64,000 nucleotides of DNA, taken from assembly GCF_019923565.1 (NCBI RefSeq), contig NZ_CP074435.1, forward strand, positions 281,089-345,088. The letters run 5' to 3'. The notes below the pieces were generated by a model. That model saw only the letters and a program-made list of their open reading frames with translations. It was not told the origin of the DNA and did not search any database. The DNA comes from Candidatus Schneideria nysicola (lineage in GTDB: Bacteria; Pseudomonadota; Gammaproteobacteria; Enterobacterales; Enterobacteriaceae). The position numbers and the translations under genes are program-made. Positions within the stretch are counted from its first letter, which is position 1, and each line of letters begins with the position of its first letter. This document shows positions 9,233-18,194 of this stretch, one piece after another.

Positions 9233-9961
9233 ATGCATCAAATTTTAGCAATTGATACCTCGAGTGAAGTATGTTCTGTTGCATTGATAAATCACTCTAA
9301 AGAAATTATTGAAAAAATGATATCTATCCCAAAAAGTCATGATCAATATATTTTAAGAATGATAGATAACTTACTGAAAGAAGCAAATATTTCGATTAAA
9401 CATATTGATTTCATTGCATTTAGTCAAGGACCTGGTAATTTTATCAGTCTTCGTATAGGTATTAGTGTTGCTCAAGGAATTGCACTTGGGATCAATGTTC
9501 CTTTAATTGGGGTATCTACTTTAGAAATGCTAGCTCAAGGTGTATATAGACGTACTGGTAGAACCAGAGTACTGACTGCTATTGATGCGCATATGAAAGA
9601 ATTATATTGGTCTGTATATTCGCTGATAAATGATGTTTGGGTTAGTCCACTTGATGAAACCATCCTTACACCAAAATCTGTTTTCTCTTTAATCCAAAAA
9701 GGAGAAATGAGGAGTATCATTAATGACAATGACGTTGGAATGGAGAACTGGGCTTACGCAGGTTCTGGTTGGAAAATGTATCCTATTCTAGAATATGCTA
9801 TTAATAAATTTTCTCTCATAGACGGAAAAACAGTCTTTCCTTCTGCAAGAGATATTTTCCCTATAGCTTTGAAAAAATTGGAAAAAGGGTTTATTCCTCT
9901 ATCTGTAGAAGAGGTCCAACCTATATATTTACGCCATAATATAGCTAAAATTAATGAATAA
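9233..9961 (+). CDS. tsaB: TsaB, tRNA threonylcarbamoyladenosine biosynthesis subunit
   Basis: Scaffold partner of TsaD in forming t6A37 on ANN-decoding tRNAs. The 242-residue product starts [18 protein letters not shown], the ASKHA-fold N-terminus of TsaB, and ends with the typical EPVYLR-like [11 protein letters not shown]. The usually well conserved GRGPGSFTGVRIG segment reads [13 protein letters not shown] here, showing drift in a non-catalytic subunit. It overlaps apt by eight bases, which suggests coupled translation. tsaC, tsaD and tsaE are not in the window. Confidence 0.93.
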   Translation: MHQILAIDTSSEVCSVALINHSKEIIEKMISIPKSHDQYILRMIDNLLKEANISIKHIDFIAFSQGPGNFISLRIGISVAQGIALGINVPLIGVSTLEMLAQGVYRRTGRTRVLTAIDAHMKELYWSVYSLINDVWVSPLDETILTPKSVFSLIQKGEMRSIINDNDVGMENWAYAGSGWKMYPILEYAINKFSLIDGKTVFPSARDIFPIALKKLEKGFIPLSVEEVQPIYLRHNIAKINE

Positions 9962-10481
9962 TATACTAGATTTTATTAATATCATTCCTAATTATCCTAA
10001 ACCAGGAATATCATTCCATGATATAACAAGCTTACTTGAAAATCCACTCGCATATTCCAAAAGTATCTCCCTTTTAGTAAATAAATTTAGTCATATACGA
10101 TTTACTAAAGTAGTGGGAATTGAATCCAGAGGATTTTTATTTGGTGCACCAGTTGCGTTAGAGATGTCAGTAGGATTTGTAGCAGTACGTAAATCTGGAA
10201 AATTACCCCGCGATGTTATTCGTGAAAAATATGTACTCGAATATGGTATTGATACACTTGAAATACACAGAGATGCTATTACTCCAAATGATAAGGTGCT
10301 TATAATTGATGATTTATTAGCTACAGGTGGGACTGCTTGTGCTACAGTGAATTTAATTCGTAATTTAGGTGGGTATGTAAAAAATGCCGCATTTATCATT
10401 AATTTACATAATAGTGGAGGAAAAAAAAGATTAAATCGTATAGGAGTAGAAAGCTTTAGTCTAGTCAATATTTTTGAGTAG
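9954..10481 (+). CDS. apt: Adenine phosphoribosyltransferase
   Basis: Salvages adenine to AMP using PRPP. The product has 175 residues, slightly shorter than the 183 of E. coli. It carries PGISFHDIT near the N-terminus, [10 protein letters not shown] near residues 55-64, and the PRPP loop [12 protein letters not shown] at 117-128. The start ATG lies within the last codons of tsaB. In E. coli apt directly precedes dnaX, as it does here, so the right-hand side of this gene preserves an ancestral junction while the left side is rearranged. A purine salvage enzyme is compatible with import of host nucleobases, which is inference. Confidence 0.95.
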   Translation: MNNILDFINIIPNYPKPGISFHDITSLLENPLAYSKSISLLVNKFSHIRFTKVVGIESRGFLFGAPVALEMSVGFVAVRKSGKLPRDVIREKYVLEYGIDTLEIHRDAITPNDKVLIIDDLLATGGTACATVNLIRNLGGYVKNAAFIINLHNSGGKKRLNRIGVESFSLVNIFE

Positions 10482-10528
10482 TAAAATCCTTTTTTAGCAA
10501 TCTATACTTTTATTTTTTCTTCAAAAAT

Positions 10529-12142
10529 ATGAATTTACAACAATATGTTCTGGCTCGTAAATGGCGACCTAAAACTTTTAAAGATATAGTTGGTCAGCAT
10601 CATATTATTACAGCTTTGACTAATAGTCTTTTATTTAATAGAATACATCATGCTTATCTATTTTCTGGAACTAGAGGAATAGGTAAAACTACGATTGCTC
10701 GTGTTTTTACTAAGGGTTTAAATTGTAAGACTTCTCTTACTTCTCCATGTGGTCAGTGTATTAATTGTTGTGATATAGAAAAAGGTAAATTTGCAGACTT
10801 AATTGAAATTGATGCTGCATCTAAAACGAAAGTAGAAGATATACATGAGTTACTTGATAGTGTACAATATGCTCCCATTCGTGGTCGTTTTAAAGTATAT
10901 TTAATTGATGAAGTTCATATGTTATCTAAATATAGTTTTAATGCTTTATTAAAAAATCTTGAAGAACCTCCTATACATGTAAAATTTATTTTGGCTACAA
11001 CAGATATCAAGAAAATACCAATTACGGTCTTATCTCGTTGTTTACAGTTTCATTTGAAAATATTAGATACCCAGCAAATTCACACCCATTTAAGGTACAT
11101 TCTTAGAGAAGAACAAATTCAATATGAAGAAGAGGCCTTATATCTATTATCCAAATCAGCTCAGGGTAGTATGCGAGATGCGCTAAGTTTAACAGATCAA
11201 GCAATTGTTATGGGGAACAATACGGTTAATACAAAAATCGTACAGTTGATACTCGGTAGTTTAGGAATAGATAATTCTTTGAGACTAATTGAATTATTAA
11301 TAAAAGCTGATATTAAGACTCTATTATCCGAGATTAAAAAATATGCAAATGATGGAGTAGATTGGGACTATTTATTAGTAGAAATATTATCGGTAATACA
11401 TCTTATTGCTATTGCGCAAGTATCATGGAGTCAATTAATCCTCTATGAAAAACAAAAGGATCGATTAAAAAAATTATATAAATTATCAAAATGTATTACC
11501 TCAATGGAATTACAATATTATTATAATATTTTTCTGATAGGAAGAAAAGAATTACCTTATGCACCTAATTATCATATAGGAATGGAGATGATACTGTTAC
11601 GTGCGTTATTAAAAAGAGAACCAAATAACGAAATAATTCCACCACTCCCATCCTCTATTTCTTCTCGCTCTTCTGAATCCGAATCCAATATAAAAGATCT
11701 TGCCATTGAAGAAGATAAAAATATCTATTCATATGATAGGTTTTCATCCATATCCGATACTACGGATGAGAAGAAACAGATACAGAAAAGTATGAATTCT
11801 TTTCCTACAAGTAAAATCAATCGTAATAATCCACGGGATTTCATTATAAAAACCAATGATTTCTCTCTACCCAATACTATCAATTTAATAGAAGAAAAAA
11901 AAATGGAATCATCTTATAAGCAGTGTACTCCCTTAAAAAAAGAGGATACTTTGAATATTAGATCGATATCAAAAAGTATTAGTCGTATTCTACAAGTTCG
12001 GAAAACATTAAAAAATTATAGAGAAGAAGAGCAAAACATCAAAAAAAATCAAGTAGATATCAATTGGAATGAGGAAAAAAAATTAGAAGAAAACTTGATT
12101 CATCGTATTTCTTCTATCAATAAGAATATTGCTACTAAGTAA
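10529..12142 (+). CDS. dnaX: DnaX, DNA polymerase III clamp-loader subunit, lacking the tau C-terminal domain
   Basis: AAA+ motor of the clamp loader. Residues 1-370 are well conserved: LARKWRPKTF at the N-terminus, Walker A GTRGIGKTT (47-55), zinc cysteines at 66, 74, 77 and 80, Walker B LIDEVHML (125-132) and the SRC arginine-finger motif (169-171), then the domain III collar up to about residue 370. The remaining 167 residues are Ser/Lys/Glu-rich, low in complexity, and show none of the E. coli tau domain V that binds the polymerase alpha subunit (E. coli DnaX is 643 residues). The 230 bases after the stop also contain no recognisable remnant. A run of nine A at 11895-11903 could allow slippage to an even shorter product. 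The clamp-loader role is certain; the altered C-terminus is described from sequence. Confidence 0.93.
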   Translation: MNLQQYVLARKWRPKTFKDIVGQHHIITALTNSLLFNRIHHAYLFSGTRGIGKTTIARVFTKGLNCKTSLTSPCGQCINCCDIEKGKFADLIEIDAASKTKVEDIHELLDSVQYAPIRGRFKVYLIDEVHMLSKYSFNALLKNLEEPPIHVKFILATTDIKKIPITVLSRCLQFHLKILDTQQIHTHLRYILREEQIQYEEEALYLLSKSAQGSMRDALSLTDQAIVMGNNTVNTKIVQLILGSLGIDNSLRLIELLIKADIKTLLSEIKKYANDGVDWDYLLVEILSVIHLIAIAQVSWSQLILYEKQKDRLKKLYKLSKCITSMELQYYYNIFLIGRKELPYAPNYHIGMEMILLRALLKREPNNEIIPPLPSSISSRSSESESNIKDLAIEEDKNIYSYDRFSSISDTTDEKKQIQKSMNSFPTSKINRNNPRDFIIKTNDFSLPNTINLIEEKKMESSYKQCTPLKKEDTLNIRSISKSISRILQVRKTLKNYREEEQNIKKNQVDINWNEEKKLEENLIHRISSINKNIATK

Positions 12143-12329
12143 TCTAATATCGTGTATACAAATAGTTTTCTGAATTTAGATATGAATCAAAAAAATAACA
12201 GGTTTCATATTGAAATGAAATTTTTTATAATTAATTGTCTATTCTAAAAAAAAGATATACAATAGCTGACTGGATTCAGATTTACATATTAAGATGCTCA
12301 TGATGTGTTGTGTGTAGTTGTATTTAGTA

Positions 12330-12338
12330 TGGTATAAT
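12330..12338 (+). promoter_or_regulatory. Extended -10 promoter element before ybaB
   Basis: TGGTATAAT, a perfect TGN extended -10, lies in the gap between dnaX and ybaB. No good -35 is seen, which extended -10 promoters do not strictly need. A start point about seven bases downstream would fall at or next to the ancestral ybaB ATG at 12346. Confidence 0.5.
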
Positions 12339-12374
12339 ATTTCAGATGTTTGGTAAATTGGGTAAAATGATGAT

Positions 12375-12683
12375 ATGGAAAATTTGATGAAACAAGCACA
12401 AAAAATTCAAGAAAAAATGCAGAAAATACAAGAAGAGATTGCTCAATTAGAAGTGATTGGTGAATCAGGTGCGGGTCTAGTAAAAATAACGGTTAATGGT
12501 GCACACTATTGTAGAAAACTGGAAATTAATCCTATCTTATTTAAAGATAAAGATATACTAGAAGACTTAATTGCGGCGGCTTTTAATGATGCAACAAGGC
12601 GTATTACTGAAAGCCAAAAAGAAAAAATGGATATGTTATCAAAAACAATGCCGTTACCTCTCGGTTTAAAAATGCCATTTTAA
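12375..12683 (+). CDS. ybaB: YbaB/EbfC family nucleoid-associated protein
   Basis: Small dimeric DNA-binding protein of unclear role, often encoded between dnaX and recR, as here. From ATG 12375 it has 102 residues and matches E. coli YbaB (109) from MENLMKQAQ through [25 protein letters not shown] to the C-terminal LPLGLKMPF. The family N-terminus MFGK is not in this frame: it is found at ATG 12346, shifted by one base, as a 13-codon frame ending at 12387. There is an in-frame TAA at 12363 upstream, so 12375 is the first possible ATG. The shortened N-terminus loses about seven residues. No ribosome site is obvious before 12375. Confidence 0.93.
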   Translation: MENLMKQAQKIQEKMQKIQEEIAQLEVIGESGAGLVKITVNGAHYCRKLEINPILFKDKDILEDLIAAAFNDATRRITESQKEKMDMLSKTMPLPLGLKMPF

Positions 12684-12686
12684 TCA

Positions 12687-13295
12687 ATGAATACGAGTAC
12701 TTTAATAGAAAAATTAATAGAAGCATTGCGATGTTTACCTGGTATTGGTCCGAAATCCGCTCGACGTATGGTTTTGCATCTTCTACAAAATAATCGTCAA
12801 GGAGGACGAAATTTATCTATTGCTTTATCTAAAGCTATGGAAAATGTTGATTATTGTTCTATATGTCGTATTTTTACTGAAAACCACCTGTGTGGTATTT
12901 GTTCTAATGAAAAAAGAAAAAAAATAGGACAGATTTGTGTAGTTGAAACACCCTCTGATCTTTATGCTATTGAGCAAACTGGACAATTTGAAGGATGTTA
13001 TTTCGTCTTAATGGGATGCTTATCTCCTTTAAATGGAAAAGGTCCTAATGAGATAGGACTCGATTTTTTTAAAAAAAGATTAGAAAATGAAGAAATTAAA
13101 GAAATAATCTTAGCTACTAGTCCAACTATTGAGGGGGATACTACTGCGCATTATATATCAGAAATGTGTCAATATTATCCTGCTATAAAAGTGACACGTC
13201 TTGCTTATGGTATTCCGGTAGGTAGTGAATTAGAAAGTGTAGATAGCACTACATTATCACATTCTATCATAAGACGTCATATCATGAAAAAATAG
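12687..13295 (+). CDS. recR: RecR, recombination mediator
   Basis: Works with RecO (and RecF) to load RecA at gaps. At 202 residues it matches E. coli (201). It has the helix-hairpin-helix [12 protein letters not shown] (residues 17-28), a C4 zinc finger (Cys57, 60, 69, 72) and a TOPRIM domain with CVVETPSD and the later [13 protein letters not shown] block. It begins three bases after the ybaB stop, so the two are co-translated. In E. coli htpG separates recR from adk; here adk follows directly after a 79-base gap. Confidence 0.95.
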   Translation: MNTSTLIEKLIEALRCLPGIGPKSARRMVLHLLQNNRQGGRNLSIALSKAMENVDYCSICRIFTENHLCGICSNEKRKKIGQICVVETPSDLYAIEQTGQFEGCYFVLMGCLSPLNGKGPNEIGLDFFKKRLENEEIKEIILATSPTIEGDTTAHYISEMCQYYPAIKVTRLAYGIPVGSELESVDSTTLSHSIIRRHIMKK

Positions 13296-13374
13296 CTTGT
13301 AATAAGCCAATATAACTAACTTATTTATATCAAGTCAATTAAAATAATTAATTAAGAGAGAAAGATACTACTCT

Positions 13375-14022
13375 ATGCGCATTATTTTATTGGGTGCTCC
13401 GGGGTCAGGTAAAGGAACGCAAGCAAATTTGATTGCTCAAAGATATGCCATACCCCATATTTCTACTGGAGATATTCTTCGGAAACAAGGAAATCCAGAT
13501 CAAGTTGATATTAATCAAACCATGATGAATACTGGAGAATTAGTGGTTGACGAATTAGTCATTCCATTGATTAAGCAACGTCTTAATCAAGAGGATTGTC
13601 AAAATGGATTTGTGTTAGATGGATTTCCTCGAACTATTCCTCAAGCTAAATCGATTAAATCACTTTATATTCAAATAGTATTAGAATTTATTATTCCACC
13701 TTCCCTTATTATAGAACGTATTAATGGGCGTCTTATTCATCCTTTATCAGGAAGAATTTATCATAAGCAATTTAATCCGCCTAAAAAGGAAGGAGTAGAT
13801 GATATTACTGGTGAACCTTTATGTATTCGCAAAGATGATCAAACTGATGCTATATATAAACGTTTAATTACATATCAACAAAAAACAGCTCCACTCATCG
13901 AATATTTCCATAAAAAAGCTAGGAATGGATGTCTAAAATATTTTCCAGTAGATGGAACGAAATCCGTAGAGGAAGTTAGTCGTATATTAATGAATATACT
14001 TCATCGTGTTTTTTTTAAATGA
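13375..14022 (+). CDS. adk: Adenylate kinase
   Basis: Interconverts ATP + AMP with two ADP; central to nucleotide energy balance. 215 residues, the long-lid form (E. coli 214). The P-loop is GAPGSGKGT at 7-15, followed by ISTGDILR, the AMP-site DGFPRT near 84-89 and the LID region with GRIYH and DDITGEPL. The lid lacks zinc cysteines, as in enterobacteria. ATG 13375 is the canonical start with an AGAGAG region about 12-20 bases upstream. Last gene of the apt-adk block, followed by tRNA-Ser(GGA). Confidence 0.97.
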   Translation: MRIILLGAPGSGKGTQANLIAQRYAIPHISTGDILRKQGNPDQVDINQTMMNTGELVVDELVIPLIKQRLNQEDCQNGFVLDGFPRTIPQAKSIKSLYIQIVLEFIIPPSLIIERINGRLIHPLSGRIYHKQFNPPKKEGVDDITGEPLCIRKDDQTDAIYKRLITYQQKTAPLIEYFHKKARNGCLKYFPVDGTKSVEEVSRILMNILHRVFFK

Positions 14023-14055
14023 TTATCAGTCATATTTTTTCTGTGAATCACAAAT

Positions 14056-14144
14056 GGTGAGGTGTCCGAGTGGTTGAAGGAGTACGCCTGGAAAGCGTAT
14101 ATATGCAAATGAGTATATCGAGGGTTCGAATCCCTCCCTCACCG
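14056..14144 (+). tRNA. tRNA-Ser (anticodon GGA)
   Basis: Class II tRNA with acceptor GGTGAGG/CCTCACC, anticodon loop CTGGAAA (GGA) and a long variable arm (about 14110-14120). The T arm is GGGTTCGAATCCC. The 3' CCA is not encoded (GAAC follows). It lies between adk and the convergent end of lptG. Confidence 0.96.
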
Positions 14145-14175
14145 AACGAATACATACTACAGAAAAAATACAGTA

Positions 14176-15276
14176 CTAAAAATGGTGATGTAAAAAATTG
14201 CGATAGTAAATACATAAATTTATTATGATGAATAGTATACTTGTGGTCAATGCACCTAGTAAAGGTGAAATATTTTTTAATAGCATTAAAGGCCCAATAA
14301 TATGTTCCAATAAATAGAATAACATTCCAAAAGAAAATCCAATGAAAATACGTGCACTAATCGATCTAAAAAGATACTGATATCGGGATAAAAAATTTAA
14401 TGTTGTTAATATCATGACTATAATAGAAATAGGATATAAGATCTTTTTCCACATATGAAATTCATAATAATTAGAATATTGTCCAATTTTTTTTAAATAT
14501 CGTGTATACTTATATAAATCTATAAAAGAAAGTGAATCCGGTCCTAATGCTAATAAATGTAGTTTATTAGGTGTAAGATGTGTTTTCCAAGTGCTATTTT
14601 GGAAATGCTTGATATTTACTTGATTCTCCTCTCTAAAATCGATTTCTTTTCCTTGAAAAAGAGTCCAGTCTTCCTTAAAAAAGGAAGCCATACTAGCGTA
14701 TATGAATTTTAATTTACCCGTTGGACCAATATAGTAAATATTAACTCCAGATAATAGATTCTTACCTAATATTCTTTCAATAAAAATAAAATTATTACTA
14801 TCCTTGATCCATAATCCGTTTTTTTGAATTGAAAAAATAGTAGGAGAAGAAGAACGGTTGTATATCATATAAGAGCGGTAAATACGTGCTTTTTGATCAC
14901 AGATAGGTGAGATATACTCATTTACTATCATTATTAATAATACCATAAGCATAGTTATTTTTATAACAGCATAAACTATTTGAAGAACGCTAAATCCCAA
15001 AAGCTGTATTACCATCAATTCCTTATGATACTCTAAGAGAGCTAATCCTATTAATACACCTAATAACATAGCCATAGGAAAAAATATAGAAACATCTCTT
15101 GGAATAGTCAGAAAAACATAAAAAATAGCTCCACCGACTGAGTATTCACCTTGACCTACTTTACGTATCTGATCTATAAATTTTACTATAGCCGATAATG
15201 ATATCAGTATGGTTAATATGATGAGAGTGACATTTAATATCATTTTTCCAATATATATCTCTAATATTTTCAGCAT
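14176..15276 (-). CDS. lptG: LptG, LPS export ABC transporter permease
   Basis: One of the two membrane subunits of the LptB2FG machine that extracts LPS from the inner membrane. The 366-residue protein (E. coli 360) has three hydrophobic N-terminal helices, a periplasmic jellyroll domain (about residues 135-265) and three C-terminal helices. The segment ELMVIQLLGFSVLQI matches the coupling-helix region that contacts LptB. Its start overlaps the end of lptF by seven bases. Same order and orientation relative to pepA as in E. coli. LptB, A, C, D and E are not in the window. Confidence 0.94.
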   Translation of the reverse strand: MLKILEIYIGKMILNVTLIILTILISLSAIVKFIDQIRKVGQGEYSVGGAIFYVFLTIPRDVSIFFPMAMLLGVLIGLALLEYHKELMVIQLLGFSVLQIVYAVIKITMLMVLLIMIVNEYISPICDQKARIYRSYMIYNRSSSPTIFSIQKNGLWIKDSNNFIFIERILGKNLLSGVNIYYIGPTGKLKFIYASMASFFKEDWTLFQGKEIDFREENQVNIKHFQNSTWKTHLTPNKLHLLALGPDSLSFIDLYKYTRYLKKIGQYSNYYEFHMWKKILYPISIIVMILTTLNFLSRYQYLFRSISARIFIGFSFGMLFYLLEHIIGPLMLLKNISPLLGALTTSILFIIINLCIYYRNFLHHHF

Positions 15277-16379
15277 CTTCCACGGAATTTATTATAAAAC
15301 CACCAATATATTTTTCTTGATATAATGCTATCACGAAAATTAAGAACGATTGCAAAGAATAAATATACTACGTTTATCATCCACATCATTAATAGAACGG
15401 AATCAGATTCTATCTTCATACTATTATAGCGTAAAAGCGTTTGAAATAAAAAAAATGTTAAGTATAATAATATCGCTATTGGATATATGCAGAATCGGTT
15501 TCTGCATTTTACTGTAGTTGATAAAGGAATAGAAATTAAGGCCATAATCAATACGGACAGAATCAGCGTTAATCGCCAATGTAGTTCTTCTCTAAATTTT
15601 TTTTGATTGGAATGCCATAACTCTCCTAGAGAAGGTATCATTTCATATCGAATGTTAAAAGAATAGGTCATTGGATTATTGAGTAAACCTTGATATTCAC
15701 CAAAATTGGTCACCGTTAAATTTTGGGGAAGTATAGCATATTGTATACCTGTTTTTAATATAATGCTTTTTTGTTGTGATTGGGATTCATTATGAATCTC
15801 ACCCTCTTTTGCTAAAACTATAAAAGGATAATATCCTAATTTAGAATCGAATTGTGCAAAAAAAATATTCTGCATTTTTTTTCCTTGCACCTTATTTATA
15901 AATAATACTGAACGTGTATTACCTATTTTCTGAAAATGTCCTTCCATCAATTTTGACAAATTTGTATGTGATTTAACCTTCCATAATAAATTATGATAAT
16001 AATGAGAGGAAAAAGGTGCAAACCACATTACATTTATAGTTGTCATCATAGCATTCATTAAAACTAATATGATGACTGCTAGAAAAATAATTTTTTTCCC
16101 TATTCCACAAGAATAGATAATTATTATCTCATTATCTACATACAGTCTACTTAAAGTTATTAACAATGCTAATAATAAACTTAGAGGTAGGAAAAATTTT
16201 AAAAATTCTGAGATACTTAACCCTAATAAACACCCTACTAAATATAGGGGAATATCTCCTTCTACTACTTCCCATAAAATACGAATGAATTTTTGACATG
16301 AAAAGATTATAATTAATACAAATAAAATCGCTAATTGACTCTTTATACTCTCTAAAATAAGATATCTTATTATTATCAT
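15270..16379 (-). CDS. lptF: LptF, LPS export ABC transporter permease
   Basis: Partner of LptG in LPS extraction. 369 residues (E. coli 366) with the N-terminal MIIIRYLILESIKSQLAI, three N-terminal helices, a periplasmic beta-jellyroll domain around residues 130-270, and three C-terminal helices. The SEFLKFFLPLSLLLALLITL segment is typical of the family. Divergent from pepA with a 174-base shared upstream region. Presence of LptF and LptG together with msbA, lpxK and hldE implies that LPS is still made and exported. Confidence 0.94.
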   Translation of the reverse strand: MIIIRYLILESIKSQLAILFVLIIIFSCQKFIRILWEVVEGDIPLYLVGCLLGLSISEFLKFFLPLSLLLALLITLSRLYVDNEIIIIYSCGIGKKIIFLAVIILVLMNAMMTTINVMWFAPFSSHYYHNLLWKVKSHTNLSKLMEGHFQKIGNTRSVLFINKVQGKKMQNIFFAQFDSKLGYYPFIVLAKEGEIHNESQSQQKSIILKTGIQYAILPQNLTVTNFGEYQGLLNNPMTYSFNIRYEMIPSLGELWHSNQKKFREELHWRLTLILSVLIMALISIPLSTTVKCRNRFCIYPIAILLYLTFFLFQTLLRYNSMKIESDSVLLMMWMINVVYLFFAIVLNFRDSIISRKIYWWFYNKFRGRC

Positions 16380-16406
16380 ATTTTCAGTTTTTCAATAAAT
16401 TAAATA

Positions 16407-16415
16407 TGGTATAAT
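16407..16415 (+). promoter_or_regulatory. Extended -10 element in the lptF-pepA divergent region
   Basis: TGGTATAAT reads toward pepA, about 140 bases before its start. No clear -35. It would give a long 5' leader; the closer TTGACA at 16494 is an alternative pepA promoter. Confidence 0.4.
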
Positions 16416-16489
16416 TTTAAAAGATTAGAGAAAAAGTTTCTTTAAATTTAAAGATTTTATTTATATGATACTATTTTCTCTTAAAAAAA

Positions 16490-16521
16490 TTAATTGACAA
16501 TTTAATAATCAATTAATTAAT
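16490..16521 (+). promoter_or_regulatory. Possible pepA promoter with overlapping dyad
   Basis: A consensus -35 TTGACA (16494-16499) is followed after 16 bases by ATTAAT, a 4/6 match to the -10. An 8-base inverted repeat, TTAATTGA at 16490-16497 and TCAATTAA at 16509-16516 with an 11-base loop, covers the -35 and spacer and could be an operator. AT-rich composition makes chance dyads common, so confidence is modest. Confidence 0.35.
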
Positions 16522-16553
16522 CGAATCGTATCTTTGTAGAAGAAGGAGATTCA

Positions 16554-18065
16554 ATGAAATTTGATATAATAGAAGAAGATATCAATAATAAAGAGGAATA
16601 TCATTGTATTGTACTAGGTGTATTTGAATCATATATTCTTTCATCCTTTGCTGAAAAAATTGATCGAATAAGTAAAGGGTATCTCAACATTTTATACCAT
16701 ACTAATAAATTTGAAGGAAAAATAGGACAAAGTCTCCTCTTATCCCATATTCCTCATCTTCAACAATATAAACACATTCTATTAATTGGTTGTGGTAACG
16801 AACAGGAACTAGATGAATATTATTTTCAACAAATTATTGAAAAAACTGCTCTAATTTTAAGAGAGATACGAGATGAAAAAATATTATTTTCTCTTACTCA
16901 ACTTCATCTTATAGGAAAGGATATCTATTGGAAAATATCTCAATCTATTCATATCATAGAAACATCGATATATTCATTTAATTTTTTTAAAAAGGATCGC
17001 GTAGTATATAATAACTTTCTAAAAAAAATTAGTTTTATAGTAGATAAAGAATCGAATATCTCTTCTTGTCAACGTGCCGTCAAACATGGTGTCGCTCTTA
17101 CAAGTGGAATCAAAGTTGCTAAAGATATAGCAAATATGCCACCTAATATTTGTACCCCCCTTTATTTATCCGAAAAATTGATACAACTATCCCAAAAATA
17201 TGACAATACTACTGCTTCTTTAATTAATCATCGTATGATGAAAGAAATGGGGATGAATGCGTATTGGGCCGTTGGTCAAGGTGCAGAGAATCCCCCTATT
17301 ATGTCTATTATCCAGTATGATGGAAATACCTATACGAAAACAAATCCTATTGTTCTTATAGGAAAGGGAGTAACGTTTGATTCAGGTGGTCTTTCTATTA
17401 AACCATCTTATCGATTAGATGAAATGAAATTTGATATGTGTGGTGCTGCGGCAGTATATGGAACAATATATGCCGCTATTCAGCTAGCTTTACCATTAAA
17501 AATTATTGGGGTCTTAGCTTGTTGTGAAAATTTAATACATAGTCGATCTTTTCGACCTGGTGATATATTAACGACTTTATCAGGAAAAACTGTAGAAGTA
17601 TTAAATACGGATGCAGAAGGACGTCTTATATTATGTGATGTACTTACATATGTAGAACGTTTTAATCCCGATGTGGTCATCGATGTTGCTACTCTAACTG
17701 GTGCTTGTGAAATAGCATTAGGAAATTATTTTACAGGACTTATATCTAATCAAATTCTTTTATCTAAAGAATTGGTTACCGCTTCCAAACAAGCTAATGA
17801 TCCAGTATGGTGTTTACCATTAGAAAAAAATGCTTGCAAAAAACAGTTAGAATCGAATTTTGCGGATATATCGAATGATGGGGGTAGAGCAGGGGGTACA
17901 ATTACCGCAGGTTATTTTCTATCTCTCTTTGCCAATAAATATCATTGGGCACATTTAGATATTGCCGGTACTGCTTGGAAAAAAGGAAGTGACAAAGGTG
18001 CGACTGGAAGACCAATAGCAATGTTACTACAATTTTTAATGAATCGATCTCACGGACCACAATGA
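16554..18065 (+). CDS. pepA: PepA, leucyl aminopeptidase (aminopeptidase A)
   Basis: M17 dinuclear metal aminopeptidase; in E. coli it also binds DNA in Xer recombination and carAB control. 503 residues, matching E. coli PepA. The metal-binding core is intact: GKGVTFDSGGLSIKP near residues 268-282, FDMCGAAAV, and NTDAEGRL near 350-357. The N-terminal domain is more divergent and Ile/Lys-rich. An AGAAGGAGA site at 16540-16548 fixes the start. Divergent from lptFG as in E. coli. Downstream holC is absent, so valS follows after 129 bases. Confidence 0.96.
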   Translation: MKFDIIEEDINNKEEYHCIVLGVFESYILSSFAEKIDRISKGYLNILYHTNKFEGKIGQSLLLSHIPHLQQYKHILLIGCGNEQELDEYYFQQIIEKTALILREIRDEKILFSLTQLHLIGKDIYWKISQSIHIIETSIYSFNFFKKDRVVYNNFLKKISFIVDKESNISSCQRAVKHGVALTSGIKVAKDIANMPPNICTPLYLSEKLIQLSQKYDNTTASLINHRMMKEMGMNAYWAVGQGAENPPIMSIIQYDGNTYTKTNPIVLIGKGVTFDSGGLSIKPSYRLDEMKFDMCGAAAVYGTIYAAIQLALPLKIIGVLACCENLIHSRSFRPGDILTTLSGKTVEVLNTDAEGRLILCDVLTYVERFNPDVVIDVATLTGACEIALGNYFTGLISNQILLSKELVTASKQANDPVWCLPLEKNACKKQLESNFADISNDGGRAGGTITAGYFLSLFANKYHWAHLDIAGTAWKKGSDKGATGRPIAMLLQFLMNRSHGPQ

Positions 18066-18111
18066 AATTAAGTGTCTCATTCTCATCATTTATTCAAATG
18101 AAAATAATGAA

Positions 18112-18120
18112 TGATATAAT
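18112..18120 (+). promoter_or_regulatory. Extended -10 element before valS
   Basis: TGATATAAT in the pepA-valS gap, about 75 bases before the valS ATG. No good -35. Same TGN-TATAAT form as seen before ybaB, pepA, map and dapD. Confidence 0.42.
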
Positions 18121-18194
18121 CTCGTAAAGATGATTCTTCTCTTAAAATAGGGTATGATACGATTAGTTCTAAGTTTAATATCAAATATATATGT

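Noticed and set aside
10091-10468. A 125-codon open frame antisense to apt
   Set aside because: It is a shadow of a conserved gene; the protein shows no recognisable domain and its frame mirrors apt codon structure.
18066-18125. Hairpin after pepA as a Rho-independent terminator
   Set aside because: The ATCATT/AATGAT arms are short and interrupted and no T run follows; it overlaps the valS extended -10.
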